The notes beneath the pieces were generated by a model. It ran no database searches, was not told the origin of the DNA, and saw only the letters and a program-made list of their open reading frames with translations. This document shows positions 9,145 through 16,137 of a stretch of DNA of 64,000 nucleotides, in pieces. Source of the stretch: Chryseobacterium ginsenosidimutans. Its GTDB lineage: Bacteria > Bacteroidota > Bacteroidia > Flavobacteriales > Weeksellaceae. Where the stretch lies: positions 3,782,001-3,846,000 of the forward strand of contig NZ_JANUCO010000001.1 in NCBI RefSeq assembly GCF_024807225.1, given 5' to 3'. Both the position numbers and the translations under genes were made by a program. Numbering within the stretch: the first letter of the stretch is position 1; each line of letters opens with the position of its first letter.

Positions 9145-9693
9145 TTAAATTTTATCAATTTTTAAATATCCAAGTCCCATCGGATTTTTCTGATTTTCTG
9201 CATCAGATTTTTTTAGGACAATTGAATATTTTTCCTTCATTTTTTCAGGCAGAATATCACTTACATTAAAAATATCATCGATGTCGACGCCATGTTTATC
9301 GTCAATATGACTTATCGCGCCTTCAAATCCCATCGTTTTATAAAATTCGGTTGCTTTTGCTTTTTTCACAATATCTCCCATCGAATTTCCTACCATCAAA
9401 TGCTGCTCGTGAAATTCTTCAAAAAAACCTTTTTTATACCCTCCAAGATTGATAAAATACAGTTGCTCTTCGGAAGTTTTTTCTCCTTTTTCAACAATTT
9501 CCACTTCATATCCATCAGCAAATTTTACTTCCTGATAACAATCCACATGAATCTTTCCGTCTGCTTCTTTCCAGAATTCTTTTATCTCAGGAACAAGATC
9601 TTTCAGATTTTCTGCAATTCCGAAAAATACATCATGCTGCTCAATATTCCTTCCCTTCGGTGTTGCACCAAGGATGATATAAAATAATTTCAT
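9145..9693 (-). CDS. DUF1543 domain-containing protein
   Basis: This 182-residue protein has the DUF1543 features KLFYIILGATPKGRNIEQHD near the N-terminus and a second, related half with LYFINLGGYKKGFFEEFHE at about 78-96. There is no signal peptide, so it is cytoplasmic. The biochemical role of the family is not established. A promoter with both -33 and -7 elements lies upstream, back to back with that of tauE. Confidence 0.8.
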   Translation of the reverse strand: MKLFYIILGATPKGRNIEQHDVFFGIAENLKDLVPEIKEFWKEADGKIHVDCYQEVKFADGYEVEIVEKGEKTSEEQLYFINLGGYKKGFFEEFHEQHLMVGNSMGDIVKKAKATEFYKTMGFEGAISHIDDKHGVDIDDIFNVSDILPEKMKEKYSIVLKKSDAENQKNPMGLGYLKIDKI

Positions 9694-9710
9694 TTAAAAT
9701 TCCGTTTGTG

Positions 9711-9739
9711 CAAAAATACGTCAAATTTATCTTTTTCAA
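9711..9739 (-). promoter_or_regulatory. Promoter of the DUF1543 gene
   Basis: On the minus strand a TTG (9737-9739) is separated by 18 bp from TATTTTTG (9711-9718), a good match to TTG-N17-23-TAnnTTTG. It is 17 bp from the start codon at 9693. Confidence 0.6.
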
Positions 9740-9743
9740 ACGT

Positions 9744-9774
9744 TTGGCAGACTACGACAATAGTTTTATATTTG
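9744..9774 (+). promoter_or_regulatory. Promoter of tauE-DUF1634, probably leaderless
   Basis: TTG (9744-9746), 20 bp, then TATATTTG (9767-9774) matches the full Bacteroidota consensus. The ATG follows after only 4 bp, so the transcript is expected to start at or next to the start codon. The -33 elements of this promoter and the divergent one are only 4 bp apart. Confidence 0.65.
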
Positions 9775-9778
9775 TAGC

Positions 9779-10609
9779 ATGTCAGAAATTATCATTCTCT
9801 TCCTTGGAGCAATTTCGGCGGGACTTCTGGGTTCACTGACCGGTTTAGGAGGAGGAGTTATCATTATTCCTTTATTAACGCTGGGTTTCGGCGTTCCTAT
9901 GCATTACGCGATTGGCGCTTCTCTTATTTCCGTGATCGGGACTTCTTCCGGTGCGGCGGTAGCTTTTGTAAAAGAAGGTTTTACCAATATGAGGATCGGA
10001 ATGTTTTTGGAGATCGGCACTACAGCCGGAGCAATTATGGGGGCTTTGGTCTCGGGAATGCTTAATCCAAATACCATCGGAATTATTTTCGCCAGCATTC
10101 TTCTTTTGACGGTTGTTTTAAATTTAAAAGGAAAACCAGACCATCAAGCTCCTCTTATTAAAGGAAGTTTGGAGGAAAAACTCAAGCTATACGGAACTTT
10201 TCCTGATAAAGGAGTCCTGAAAAGTTATTCTGCAAGAAATACGGTTCCCGGATTTTTAATGATGATGTTTGCAGGTGCGATGTCTGGATTATTGGGAATC
10301 GGTTCAGGTGCTTTGAAAGTTTTGGCGATGGATAATATGATGAGATTGCCTTTCAAAGTTTCTACTACAACGAGTAACTTTATGATCGGTGTAACGGCTG
10401 TTGCAAGTGCTTTGATCTATTTCCAGAGAGGTGAAATTATTCCTGTAATTGTAGCTCCCGTTTTAATCGGAGTTGTGGTCGGAAGTTTCATCGGATCGAA
10501 AACTTTAATGGTTTCTAAAACAAAAAAATTAAAAATATTCTTTGCTGTTGTCATCACGATTTTATCGGTTTATATGATGTATAACGGTATCAATAAAAGT
10601 TTCAGATAA
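9779..10609 (+). CDS. Sulfite exporter TauE/SafE family protein
   Basis: The 276-residue membrane protein has about eight hydrophobic segments in two related halves. The family signatures are SGLLGSLTGLGGGVIIIPLL-like sequence near the N-terminus and AGAMSGLLGIGSGALKVLAM at about 164-183. TauE/SafE proteins move sulfite, sulfoacetate or related organic anions across the inner membrane; the substrate here is unknown. It overlaps the next gene by one base (TAATG), indicating translational coupling with the DUF1634 protein. Confidence 0.88.
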   Translation: MSEIIILFLGAISAGLLGSLTGLGGGVIIIPLLTLGFGVPMHYAIGASLISVIGTSSGAAVAFVKEGFTNMRIGMFLEIGTTAGAIMGALVSGMLNPNTIGIIFASILLLTVVLNLKGKPDHQAPLIKGSLEEKLKLYGTFPDKGVLKSYSARNTVPGFLMMMFAGAMSGLLGIGSGALKVLAMDNMMRLPFKVSTTTSNFMIGVTAVASALIYFQRGEIIPVIVAPVLIGVVVGSFIGSKTLMVSKTKKLKIFFAVVITILSVYMMYNGINKSFR

Positions 10610-10992
10610 TGAAAAAGAACTTCACAGACGTAGATCTGAACCGTTCCGTAGGAAATCTTCTGAGATTGGGAGTTATTCTTTCTGTTATAACTTCGCTGAT
10701 TGGTTTTGTAAAACTTTTCATCGAAGGCTTCAAAATGCCAAAAAAATACGCTTCTCTAGATCTGGGAACTTCTTCCGAAAAAGTTTGGGGACATTTCTGG
10801 CATTCTCTGTGCGCAGGAGAAGGAATGGCAATTATTCAACTGGGAATCCTTATTCTGATCGTTACTCCTTTAATGAGAATTGTATTTGCTTTGATAGGGT
10901 ACCTAAAAGAAAAAGACTACGTTTATGTAGTCATTTCTTCGATTGTTTTAGTAATTATGGCCATCAGTTTCTTTACGGGATATGCCCATTAA
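10609..10992 (+). CDS. DUF1634 domain-containing membrane protein
   Basis: This 127-residue protein has three predicted membrane helices (about 18-40, 70-95 and 100-123) and the DUF1634 pattern, including SLCAGEGMAIIQLGILILI. DUF1634 genes are commonly found next to TauE/SafE genes, as here, and the one-base overlap implies a coupled pair. It is probably an accessory subunit of the transporter; that role is inferred from context. Confidence 0.85.
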   Translation: MKKNFTDVDLNRSVGNLLRLGVILSVITSLIGFVKLFIEGFKMPKKYASLDLGTSSEKVWGHFWHSLCAGEGMAIIQLGILILIVTPLMRIVFALIGYLKEKDYVYVVISSIVLVIMAISFFTGYAH

Positions 10993-10997
10993 TTAGC

Positions 10998-11868
10998 CTA
11001 TTTTTGTTCGCTTAATTTTTTATTATAATCTTTTTCTAAGGAATCAATTTCGTCGGTATATTCTTTTTTGTTCATGAAAACATCAGGATTATATTGATCT
11101 TTTGGTTTATGTTTTTCGTGCAGATCAAACTGACTTGCGTGTGAAGCCACCCAAATATCAAAATCAAGCTTTTTCATTTCTTTTAACGTATATTCATAAT
11201 CTTTCTGAATCGTGGGATAAGCGGCAACTTCAGAAAATTTCTTATCAATAATAATCGTAGGCATATTGGCGATTAACACCTTATATTTTCTCTTGCTATC
11301 TTTGGTTTCAAACAAAAAGCTGCAAGAAACCTTTCGTATGTCCCGGATGATGCAACATTATTAATTTGGTATCTCCAAGTGTTATAAGATCTTTATCGTT
11401 TAAAACATAATCGGGATTAATCGGCTTAAATGTAACCCCGTATTTTCCCAATTCATAATCAGATTTTCCACCAGTTTTCAGCACATCTGCATCAGCTTTA
11501 TCGACATACAGTTTTGCTCCGGTTTCTTTTTTTATCGCAGCCATTGCTCCTAAATGATCATAATGAGCCTGTGTAAGCAATAATATTTTGGTATCATTAT
11601 ACTTAAAGCCGAGTTTCTTTATATTATTTTTAATCACCGGAAGCGAATCTGCTAAACCCGTATTAATCAAAACATTTCCTTTTTTGGTAACTATTAAATA
11701 CGAAGCCAGATCATACGTTCCCACGTAATACAAATTTCCGGCAACTCGGAAAGGTTCATAAGGTTGCGACCATTTTTCCGGGTGATCTTTTGGCTCATTT
11801 ACAGTTTGAGCATGGAATTGAGAACTCATCAACGCAAGAGCGAGAACAACAATATATTTCTTCATCAT
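10998..11868 (-). pseudogene. Frameshifted GOB-type subclass B3 metallo-beta-lactamase
   Basis: Two overlapping frames (11868-11308, then 11315-10998) together encode one B3 metallo-beta-lactamase. The first carries a signal peptide (cleavage after SSQFHA), TYDLASYLIV, the metal motif TQAHYDHLGAM and HHPGHTKG. The second carries FETKDSKRKYKVLIANMP and SHASQFDLHEK. As in GOB enzymes, the first histidine of HxHxDH is Gln. All six metal ligands are present once the frames are joined. Removing one A from the AAA at 11327-11329 restores the GOB-like sequence GSCSFLFETKD and gives 289 residues, the length of GOB precursors. The protein would be periplasmic and hydrolyse beta-lactams including carbapenems. 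Either the gene is dead or the base is a sequence error. Confidence 0.85.
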
Positions 11869-11902
11869 TACAATTAATTTATCTTTAAAATTAGATTATT
11901 TT

Positions 11903-12280
11903 TTACATTTCATAAAATTCCAACGGCAATTGATCGGGATCTTGGGTGAAGAAAAATTCCTTTCCTGTGAATTCATCTATCCTTATTTCTTCGCAGTTTA
12001 ATCCTTTCTGAATTAATTCTTCCCGTTTTTTATTCACATTCTCTACCGAAAAAGCCAAATGTCTTAAGCCACAAGATTCGGGACGGGAAGGTCTTTCCGG
12101 AGGATTGGGAAAGGAAAACAATTCGATCACATAATGATCTCCAATGGCTAAATCGAGTTTGTAAGACTGTCTTTCTTCACGATAAACTTCACGGATGATA
12201 TGTAATCCCAATACTTCGGTATAGAATTTTTTGGAAACTTCGTAATTTGAGCAAATGATTGCGATATGATGGATTTTCAT
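11903..12280 (-). CDS. VOC family protein (glyoxalase/YaeR-like)
   Basis: The 125-residue protein is a single vicinal-oxygen-chelate unit. It opens with KIHHIAIICSNYEVSKKFYT and has the metal-ligand positions expected of the glyoxalase I fold: His near residue 5, VIELF at about 52, RHLAFSV at about 73 and the final PLEFYEM glutamate. It resembles the YaeR/SMU1112c group, small metal-dependent enzymes of unknown substrate. It is cytoplasmic and lies 7 bp from the next minus-strand gene. Confidence 0.82.
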   Translation of the reverse strand: MKIHHIAIICSNYEVSKKFYTEVLGLHIIREVYREERQSYKLDLAIGDHYVIELFSFPNPPERPSRPESCGLRHLAFSVENVNKKREELIQKGLNCEEIRIDEFTGKEFFFTQDPDQLPLEFYEM

Positions 12281-12286
12281 TTAATT

Positions 12287-12733
12287 TTATTTTAAATCTT
12301 TACAATTATCTTTTCTTCTTGTATCGATGATATATTGAATTTTCCATTCACCGTTTTGTTGTTTTACCAACTGAAAACTGTTCGCTCCGCAATGAGAAAA
12401 TTTACCCTTAAAATAAAACGAATACGGCGTAAAAACACTCGCCAGATTTCCGTCTACATGAATGGCTTCCACAGTAATTCTTTCATCAAGATCATCTTTC
12501 GCCATTTTCGAAATGGAAGCAATAAATTCTTTAATATCTTCACTTTTCACACCATCTTTGGTAATCGTCTGAAGAATTGCAGTATCTGAAAAAGTGGTTT
12601 TTAATAATTCGGGATCAGCGTTTTTCATGGCAAGAAATAAATTGCGGATCGGTTTTTCTACTTCCTGATTATTGGTTTGCTGCCCGAAGCAAAAACTGCC
12701 GAAAAATAAGGCAATAACGAATATTTTATTCAT
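12287..12733 (-). CDS. Secreted NTF2-like (SnoaL-type) protein
   Basis: The start chosen is MNKIFVIALFFGSFCFGQ, which gives 148 residues with a clean signal peptide. The frame is open to 12817, but the extra 28 residues precede this signal peptide. The mature protein shows the cone-shaped NTF2-like pattern (VEKPIRNLFLAMKNADPELL, then FSDTAILQTIT and a C-terminal WKIQYIIDTR). Such proteins bind or convert small molecules in the periplasm; no specific function can be assigned. Confidence 0.78.
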   Translation of the reverse strand: MNKIFVIALFFGSFCFGQQTNNQEVEKPIRNLFLAMKNADPELLKTTFSDTAILQTITKDGVKSEDIKEFIASISKMAKDDLDERITVEAIHVDGNLASVFTPYSFYFKGKFSHCGANSFQLVKQQNGEWKIQYIIDTRRKDNCKDLK

Positions 12734-12871
12734 AACATTTGTTTTATCGTGTGATGAAATAAAAATAGGAAAAATAAATTTCAAATTCCGTATCAATTCA
12801 TAAATTTTAAACGTCAATTTGGGCGAAAAGTTATAAAATTGAGTTACATTTATCCGTTTATTTTGATTGAT

Positions 12872-13954
12872 ATGTGGATATTTTACCTGGTTCTGACCTT
12901 TTTGTTTTTAATTTTAACGATACTTCCGAAAATTCAGCATTCGCACTGGGTTTTCCGTGTTCCTGAATTTGGTAAAATACAGCTTACTTATTTTATATTT
13001 TTCACCTTTGTTTTGGGTTTTCTGATTCATTCTTCGGAGAATTTCTGGTATTATCAAAGCCTTTTGATGGTGATGTTTGTTCATCATGGTTTTACGCTCG
13101 TAAAATATACGCCGCTTTATCCGATTAAAAAATATTCTCAACAGCAGCAGTCTTCTGAAAAACAGCATTTTATTTCTGCCAATGTGTATCAATTTAATAA
13201 AGAATATGACCGATTTATTCAGTTAATAAAAAAACATCAACCCGAAATGTTTCTCACCATGGAAAGCAATGGGGATTGGGAAAAAGCACTTCGACCCCTC
13301 GAAAAAGACTATCCTTATCAACATAAAGTGACGCTGGAAAACACCTACGGAATGCATTTTTATTCTAAAATCGAAATCAAAGATTCTAAAACGCATTATT
13401 TTGTAGCCGACGATATTCCGAGTATTGAAGCGCATCTGAAAACCAAAGACGGATTTTCATTTGTCTTTTTTGGCGTTCATCCGCCACCGCCAAGTCCGAC
13501 GGAAGAAGAGACTTCAAAAGAAAGAGACGGTGATTTACTAAGTGCCGCAAAACGGGTAAGAGAAATTAAAGAACCCGTAATTGTTGTTGGTGATTTTAAT
13601 AATGTTGCATGGTCGAAATCCTCTATTTTATTCAGAAAAACAAGTCATTTGATCGATCCGAGAATCGGCAGATCTTTTGTCTCAACTTTTCACGCTAAAT
13701 ACCGTTTGTTGAGATTCCCGATCGATCTGATGTTTCACAGTGAAGATATTTTTATTAAAGACTTAAAAACACTTGAAAATTTCGGTTCGGATCATCTTCC
13801 CGTTTATTGTGAATTTTTCATTGATCATAAAAATGACGGTCAGGAAGAACGAATTGATTATGCCACGCAAGAGGAAAAAGCGCAGGCTGAGGAAATGATT
13901 CAGGAAGGAAAAAAAGAGGATGGAAATCGGGAGACTGTGGTGACGGAGGATTGA
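12872..13954 (+). CDS. Membrane-anchored endonuclease/exonuclease/phosphatase family protein
   Basis: The likely start is the ATG of MWIFYLVLTF, giving 360 residues; a TTG at 12839 in frame is possible. Three N-terminal membrane helices (about residues 1-75) are followed by an EEP-fold catalytic domain. Visible motifs are SANVYQFNKEYDRF, LTMESNGDW (metal-binding Glu), GVHPPPPSP, VVGDFNNVAWS and the closing GSDHLPVYCEF with the catalytic His. It is anchored in the inner membrane and probably cleaves a phosphodiester or phosphomonoester. The C-terminal tail is rich in Glu, Gln and Lys. Confidence 0.82.
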   Translation: MWIFYLVLTFLFLILTILPKIQHSHWVFRVPEFGKIQLTYFIFFTFVLGFLIHSSENFWYYQSLLMVMFVHHGFTLVKYTPLYPIKKYSQQQQSSEKQHFISANVYQFNKEYDRFIQLIKKHQPEMFLTMESNGDWEKALRPLEKDYPYQHKVTLENTYGMHFYSKIEIKDSKTHYFVADDIPSIEAHLKTKDGFSFVFFGVHPPPPSPTEEETSKERDGDLLSAAKRVREIKEPVIVVGDFNNVAWSKSSILFRKTSHLIDPRIGRSFVSTFHAKYRLLRFPIDLMFHSEDIFIKDLKTLENFGSDHLPVYCEFFIDHKNDGQEERIDYATQEEKAQAEEMIQEGKKEDGNRETVVTED

Positions 13955-14022
13955 TTTGAGAAACCTTAAGTATATTTTTTATAATTAATTATAGATTTTA
14001 TCCTCTATTTTTAATCACCAGT

Positions 14023-14182
14023 TTTGTCATTCCGTAGGAATCTAAGCAGCTATTTTGAATATTATATTTTGCAGTAAAACTGTTGCTATTTTGTTTCGCC
14101 AAATACTGATACATACGTTGGTAAAGATTATTTGTCAATATTAAAATTATAAAAGCTGCTTAGATTCCTACGGAATGACAAA
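14023..14182. mobile_element. Short inverted-repeat element, copy 1, with nuclease gene fragment
   Basis: A 28-bp left repeat (14023-14050, beginning TTTGTCATTCCGTAGGAATC) is a perfect inverted match of 14155-14182. Between them, 14061-14135 is about 83% identical (62 of 75 positions by hand alignment) to the inside of the GIY-YIG gene at 14466-14780. On the minus strand it still reads in frame (NNLYQRMYQYLAKQNSNSF). It looks like an internally deleted derivative of a nuclease-bearing element. Confidence 0.75.
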
Positions 14183-14218
14183 GTTTGTGTTATATTTTTC
14201 TTATTTTTAAACGTGAGC

Positions 14219-14389
14219 TTTGTCATTCCTTAGGAATCTAAACAACTATTTTGAATATTATATTTTGCAGTAAAACTGTTGCTATTTTGTTTCGCCAAAT
14301 ACTGATACATACGTTGGTAAAGATTATTTGTGTGTTATGTTTTAATATTAAAATTATAAAGGCTGCTTAGATTCCTACGGAATGACAAA
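14219..14389. mobile_element. Short inverted-repeat element, copy 2, with nuclease gene fragment
   Basis: Left repeat 14219-14246 (three differences from copy 1) and right repeat 14362-14389 enclose the same nuclease-gene fragment as copy 1, plus a short extra stretch (TGTGTTATGTTTT). A 36-bp spacer follows both copies (14183-14218 and 14390-14425), nearly identical in the two. Copies 1 and 2 are therefore a tandem duplication of about 200 bp. Confidence 0.75.
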
Positions 14390-14425
14390 GTTTGTGTTAT
14401 ATTTTTCTTATTTTTAAACGTGAAC

Positions 14426-14832
14426 TTTGTCATTCCGTAGGAATCTAAGCAATCATTTTAAATTATTAATTTTCAAATAGATGATTCCAAAACTCCAAAT
14501 TAGGATTTACAGATCTTATTAATTCTAATTTTTTATTTCTTGGAAAATCTTTAATCTCTTTTTCTCGTTCAATAGCTTGTTGAATCCATCCAAATTTTTC
14601 GTAATAAATTAGAAATTCAACATTATATTTTGCAGTAAAGCTGTTGCTATTTTGTTTCGTCGAATGTTGAAACAATCGCTGATGAAGATTGTTCGTTACA
14701 CCTGTATATAAAACAGTTTTCCTTTTATTTGTAAGAATATATACGTAAAATTTATAAATTCCTTCTGAGAATTCTATCATTTGTGGGTTGTGTTTTTAAT
14801 TAATGTTGCCTAGATGACTACGGAATGACAAA
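14426..14832. mobile_element. Full-length inverted-repeat element carrying a GIY-YIG nuclease gene
   Basis: The left repeat (14426-14453) and a diverged right repeat (14805-14832, four differences in 28 from copy 1) enclose the complete nuclease gene on the minus strand. The element is 407 bp and is third in the tandem array. The neighbouring short copies share its ends and part of its gene, which supports treating it as one unit. No transposase is present. Confidence 0.7.
14466..14780 (-). CDS. Small GIY-YIG nuclease
   Basis: This 104-residue protein is a single GIY-YIG domain of the YhbQ/UvrC-N-terminal type. The motif is FYVYILTNKRKTVLYTGVTN, with tyrosines of the GIY and YIG strands (YVY and YTG). 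Then come the arginine in NNLHQRLFQH, the lysine in FTAKYNVEFLIYYE and the catalytic glutamate in AIEREKEIKDF. It probably nicks DNA. It lies wholly between inverted repeats, and two adjacent elements contain a fragment of a related gene. That suggests a link to element movement or maintenance, which is inferred. Confidence 0.88.
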   Translation of the reverse strand: MIEFSEGIYKFYVYILTNKRKTVLYTGVTNNLHQRLFQHSTKQNSNSFTAKYNVEFLIYYEKFGWIQQAIEREKEIKDFPRNKKLELIRSVNPNLEFWNHLFEN

Positions 14833-14882
14833 CTTTATGTTTAAAAAAAATTAATCTATTTTAATAAGAATATTTCACAAAA

Positions 14883-14908
14883 TTTGTCATTCCGTAGGAA
14901 TCTAAGCT
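14883..14908. repeat. Solitary copy of the 28-bp element end
   Basis: TTTGTCATTCCGTAGGAATC followed by TAAGCT matches the left end of the elements at 14023 and 14426, but no right end follows. It is 50 bp after the full-length element, in the same orientation as the left ends of the array. Confidence 0.7.
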
Positions 14909-14925
14909 AACAAATTTAAAAATAA

Positions 14926-14950
14926 AAAAACGGACTAAAAAAGCCCGTTC
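14926..14950 (-). terminator. Intrinsic terminator after mvaD
   Basis: On the minus strand AACGGGC and GTCCGTT pair around a TTTTTTA loop (one G-T pair), followed by a T run. It is 28 bp past the mvaD stop codon. Confidence 0.6.
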
Positions 14951-14977
14951 AATATTTAAATTTATGATAGTTTAAAG

Positions 14978-16036
14978 CTAAAACCTCATCACATCCTTCA
15001 CTACTCCATTATTCTGAGTATGTTGAAGTAATTCTGTTTCAATAAAAGATTTTATTTTTTCTTCAGAACCGTCGTTCGGGAATAGAAGATGTACGTTTGC
15101 ACCGGCATCCAAAGTAAAGAATAAAGGGAGATTGGTCTCTCTTCTGAAATCCCAAACCTTATTGATAACTTCTAACGTTCCGGTTTTCATTAAAATAAAT
15201 GCAGGATCACTCATCATCATCATGGCGTGAAGCGTTAAAGCTTCATGTTCAACCAATTTGATAAAGCTCTGTAAATCTCCGTCGGCTAAAATTTCTTTCA
15301 TCGGACCGAAATTTTCTCGCGCTTCCTGAAATCTTCTGTCTGCATAAGGATTGGTGTTCATCAAGCCGTGTCCGACTGTTGAAGAAACCGTTTTCTGACC
15401 TTCATGAATCAATAAAACCCAATCGTTAAAGTTCTTGAAAATCTCATGAATCTCATCATTCGGATATTGTACCGCAAAAAGATCTGAACTGTCTTTTATT
15501 TGAGACTGTCCCCAAACAACTAAGCCATTGTATAAGCTTCTGCAAGCGCTTCCGCTTCCTAATCTTGCTAAAAATGATGCTTTTCTCAATGATTCTTCCT
15601 CCGACATTTTTCCGGAAAAAGTTTCATCCAAATTCATTAAACATTTTGCAATCGCTCCAAAACCTGAAGCCGAACTTGCAATTCCTGAACTGTGAGGAAA
15701 CGTATTTTCTGTTCTGATTATATATTTTCCATTTAAAATCCATGGAAGATATTGTTCGATATTTCTGAAATATTTTTCAATTTTTTCGGCGAATTTTACT
15801 TCTTCATTTCCTGCTAAAAATGTCTGCACAGAAAATGGTTCGTCAGCCAAAAATTCCATTGTGGTATTGGTTTTACAATGGTTTAATGTGTAACTGATGC
15901 TCGGATTTGCAGGAATCTGATTGTCATATTTTCCCCAATATTTAATCAGAGCAATATTTGACGGACAGCTTTCTGAAACCGTTTGGTTATTTATCGTAAA
16001 ATCTTCTTTTCCTAAAAATTCTTGTGTTGTTGTCAT
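14978..16036 (-). CDS. mvaD: Diphosphomevalonate decarboxylase
   Basis: The 352-residue GHMP-fold protein has the MVD signatures SCPSNIALIKYWGKYD near residue 24, NPSISYTLNHCKTNT, the ATP-binding PHSSGIASSASGFGAIAKC at about 115-133 and RLGSGSACRSLYNGLVVWG. It converts mevalonate diphosphate to isopentenyl diphosphate in the cytoplasm, and so belongs to the mevalonate route used by Flavobacteriia. The other pathway genes are not in this window. It is followed by a terminator. Confidence 0.92.
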   Translation of the reverse strand: MTTTQEFLGKEDFTINNQTVSESCPSNIALIKYWGKYDNQIPANPSISYTLNHCKTNTTMEFLADEPFSVQTFLAGNEEVKFAEKIEKYFRNIEQYLPWILNGKYIIRTENTFPHSSGIASSASGFGAIAKCLMNLDETFSGKMSEEESLRKASFLARLGSGSACRSLYNGLVVWGQSQIKDSSDLFAVQYPNDEIHEIFKNFNDWVLLIHEGQKTVSSTVGHGLMNTNPYADRRFQEARENFGPMKEILADGDLQSFIKLVEHEALTLHAMMMMSDPAFILMKTGTLEVINKVWDFRRETNLPLFFTLDAGANVHLLFPNDGSEEKIKSFIETELLQHTQNNGVVKDVMRF

Positions 16037-16137
16037 AGTGTTAGTTTAAAAATCAATTTTAACCACAAATCGCACAAATATGTTTACGAATAAATCTTCG
16101 ATTTTCACAATTTGAACGTATGAGTAAAAAATTATAT

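Noticed and set aside
14023..14453. Possible CRISPR array in the tandem repeats
   Set aside because: The repeats are 28-bp inverted ends enclosing a gene fragment, with only three units of about 200 bp. There are no regular unique spacers and no cas genes nearby.
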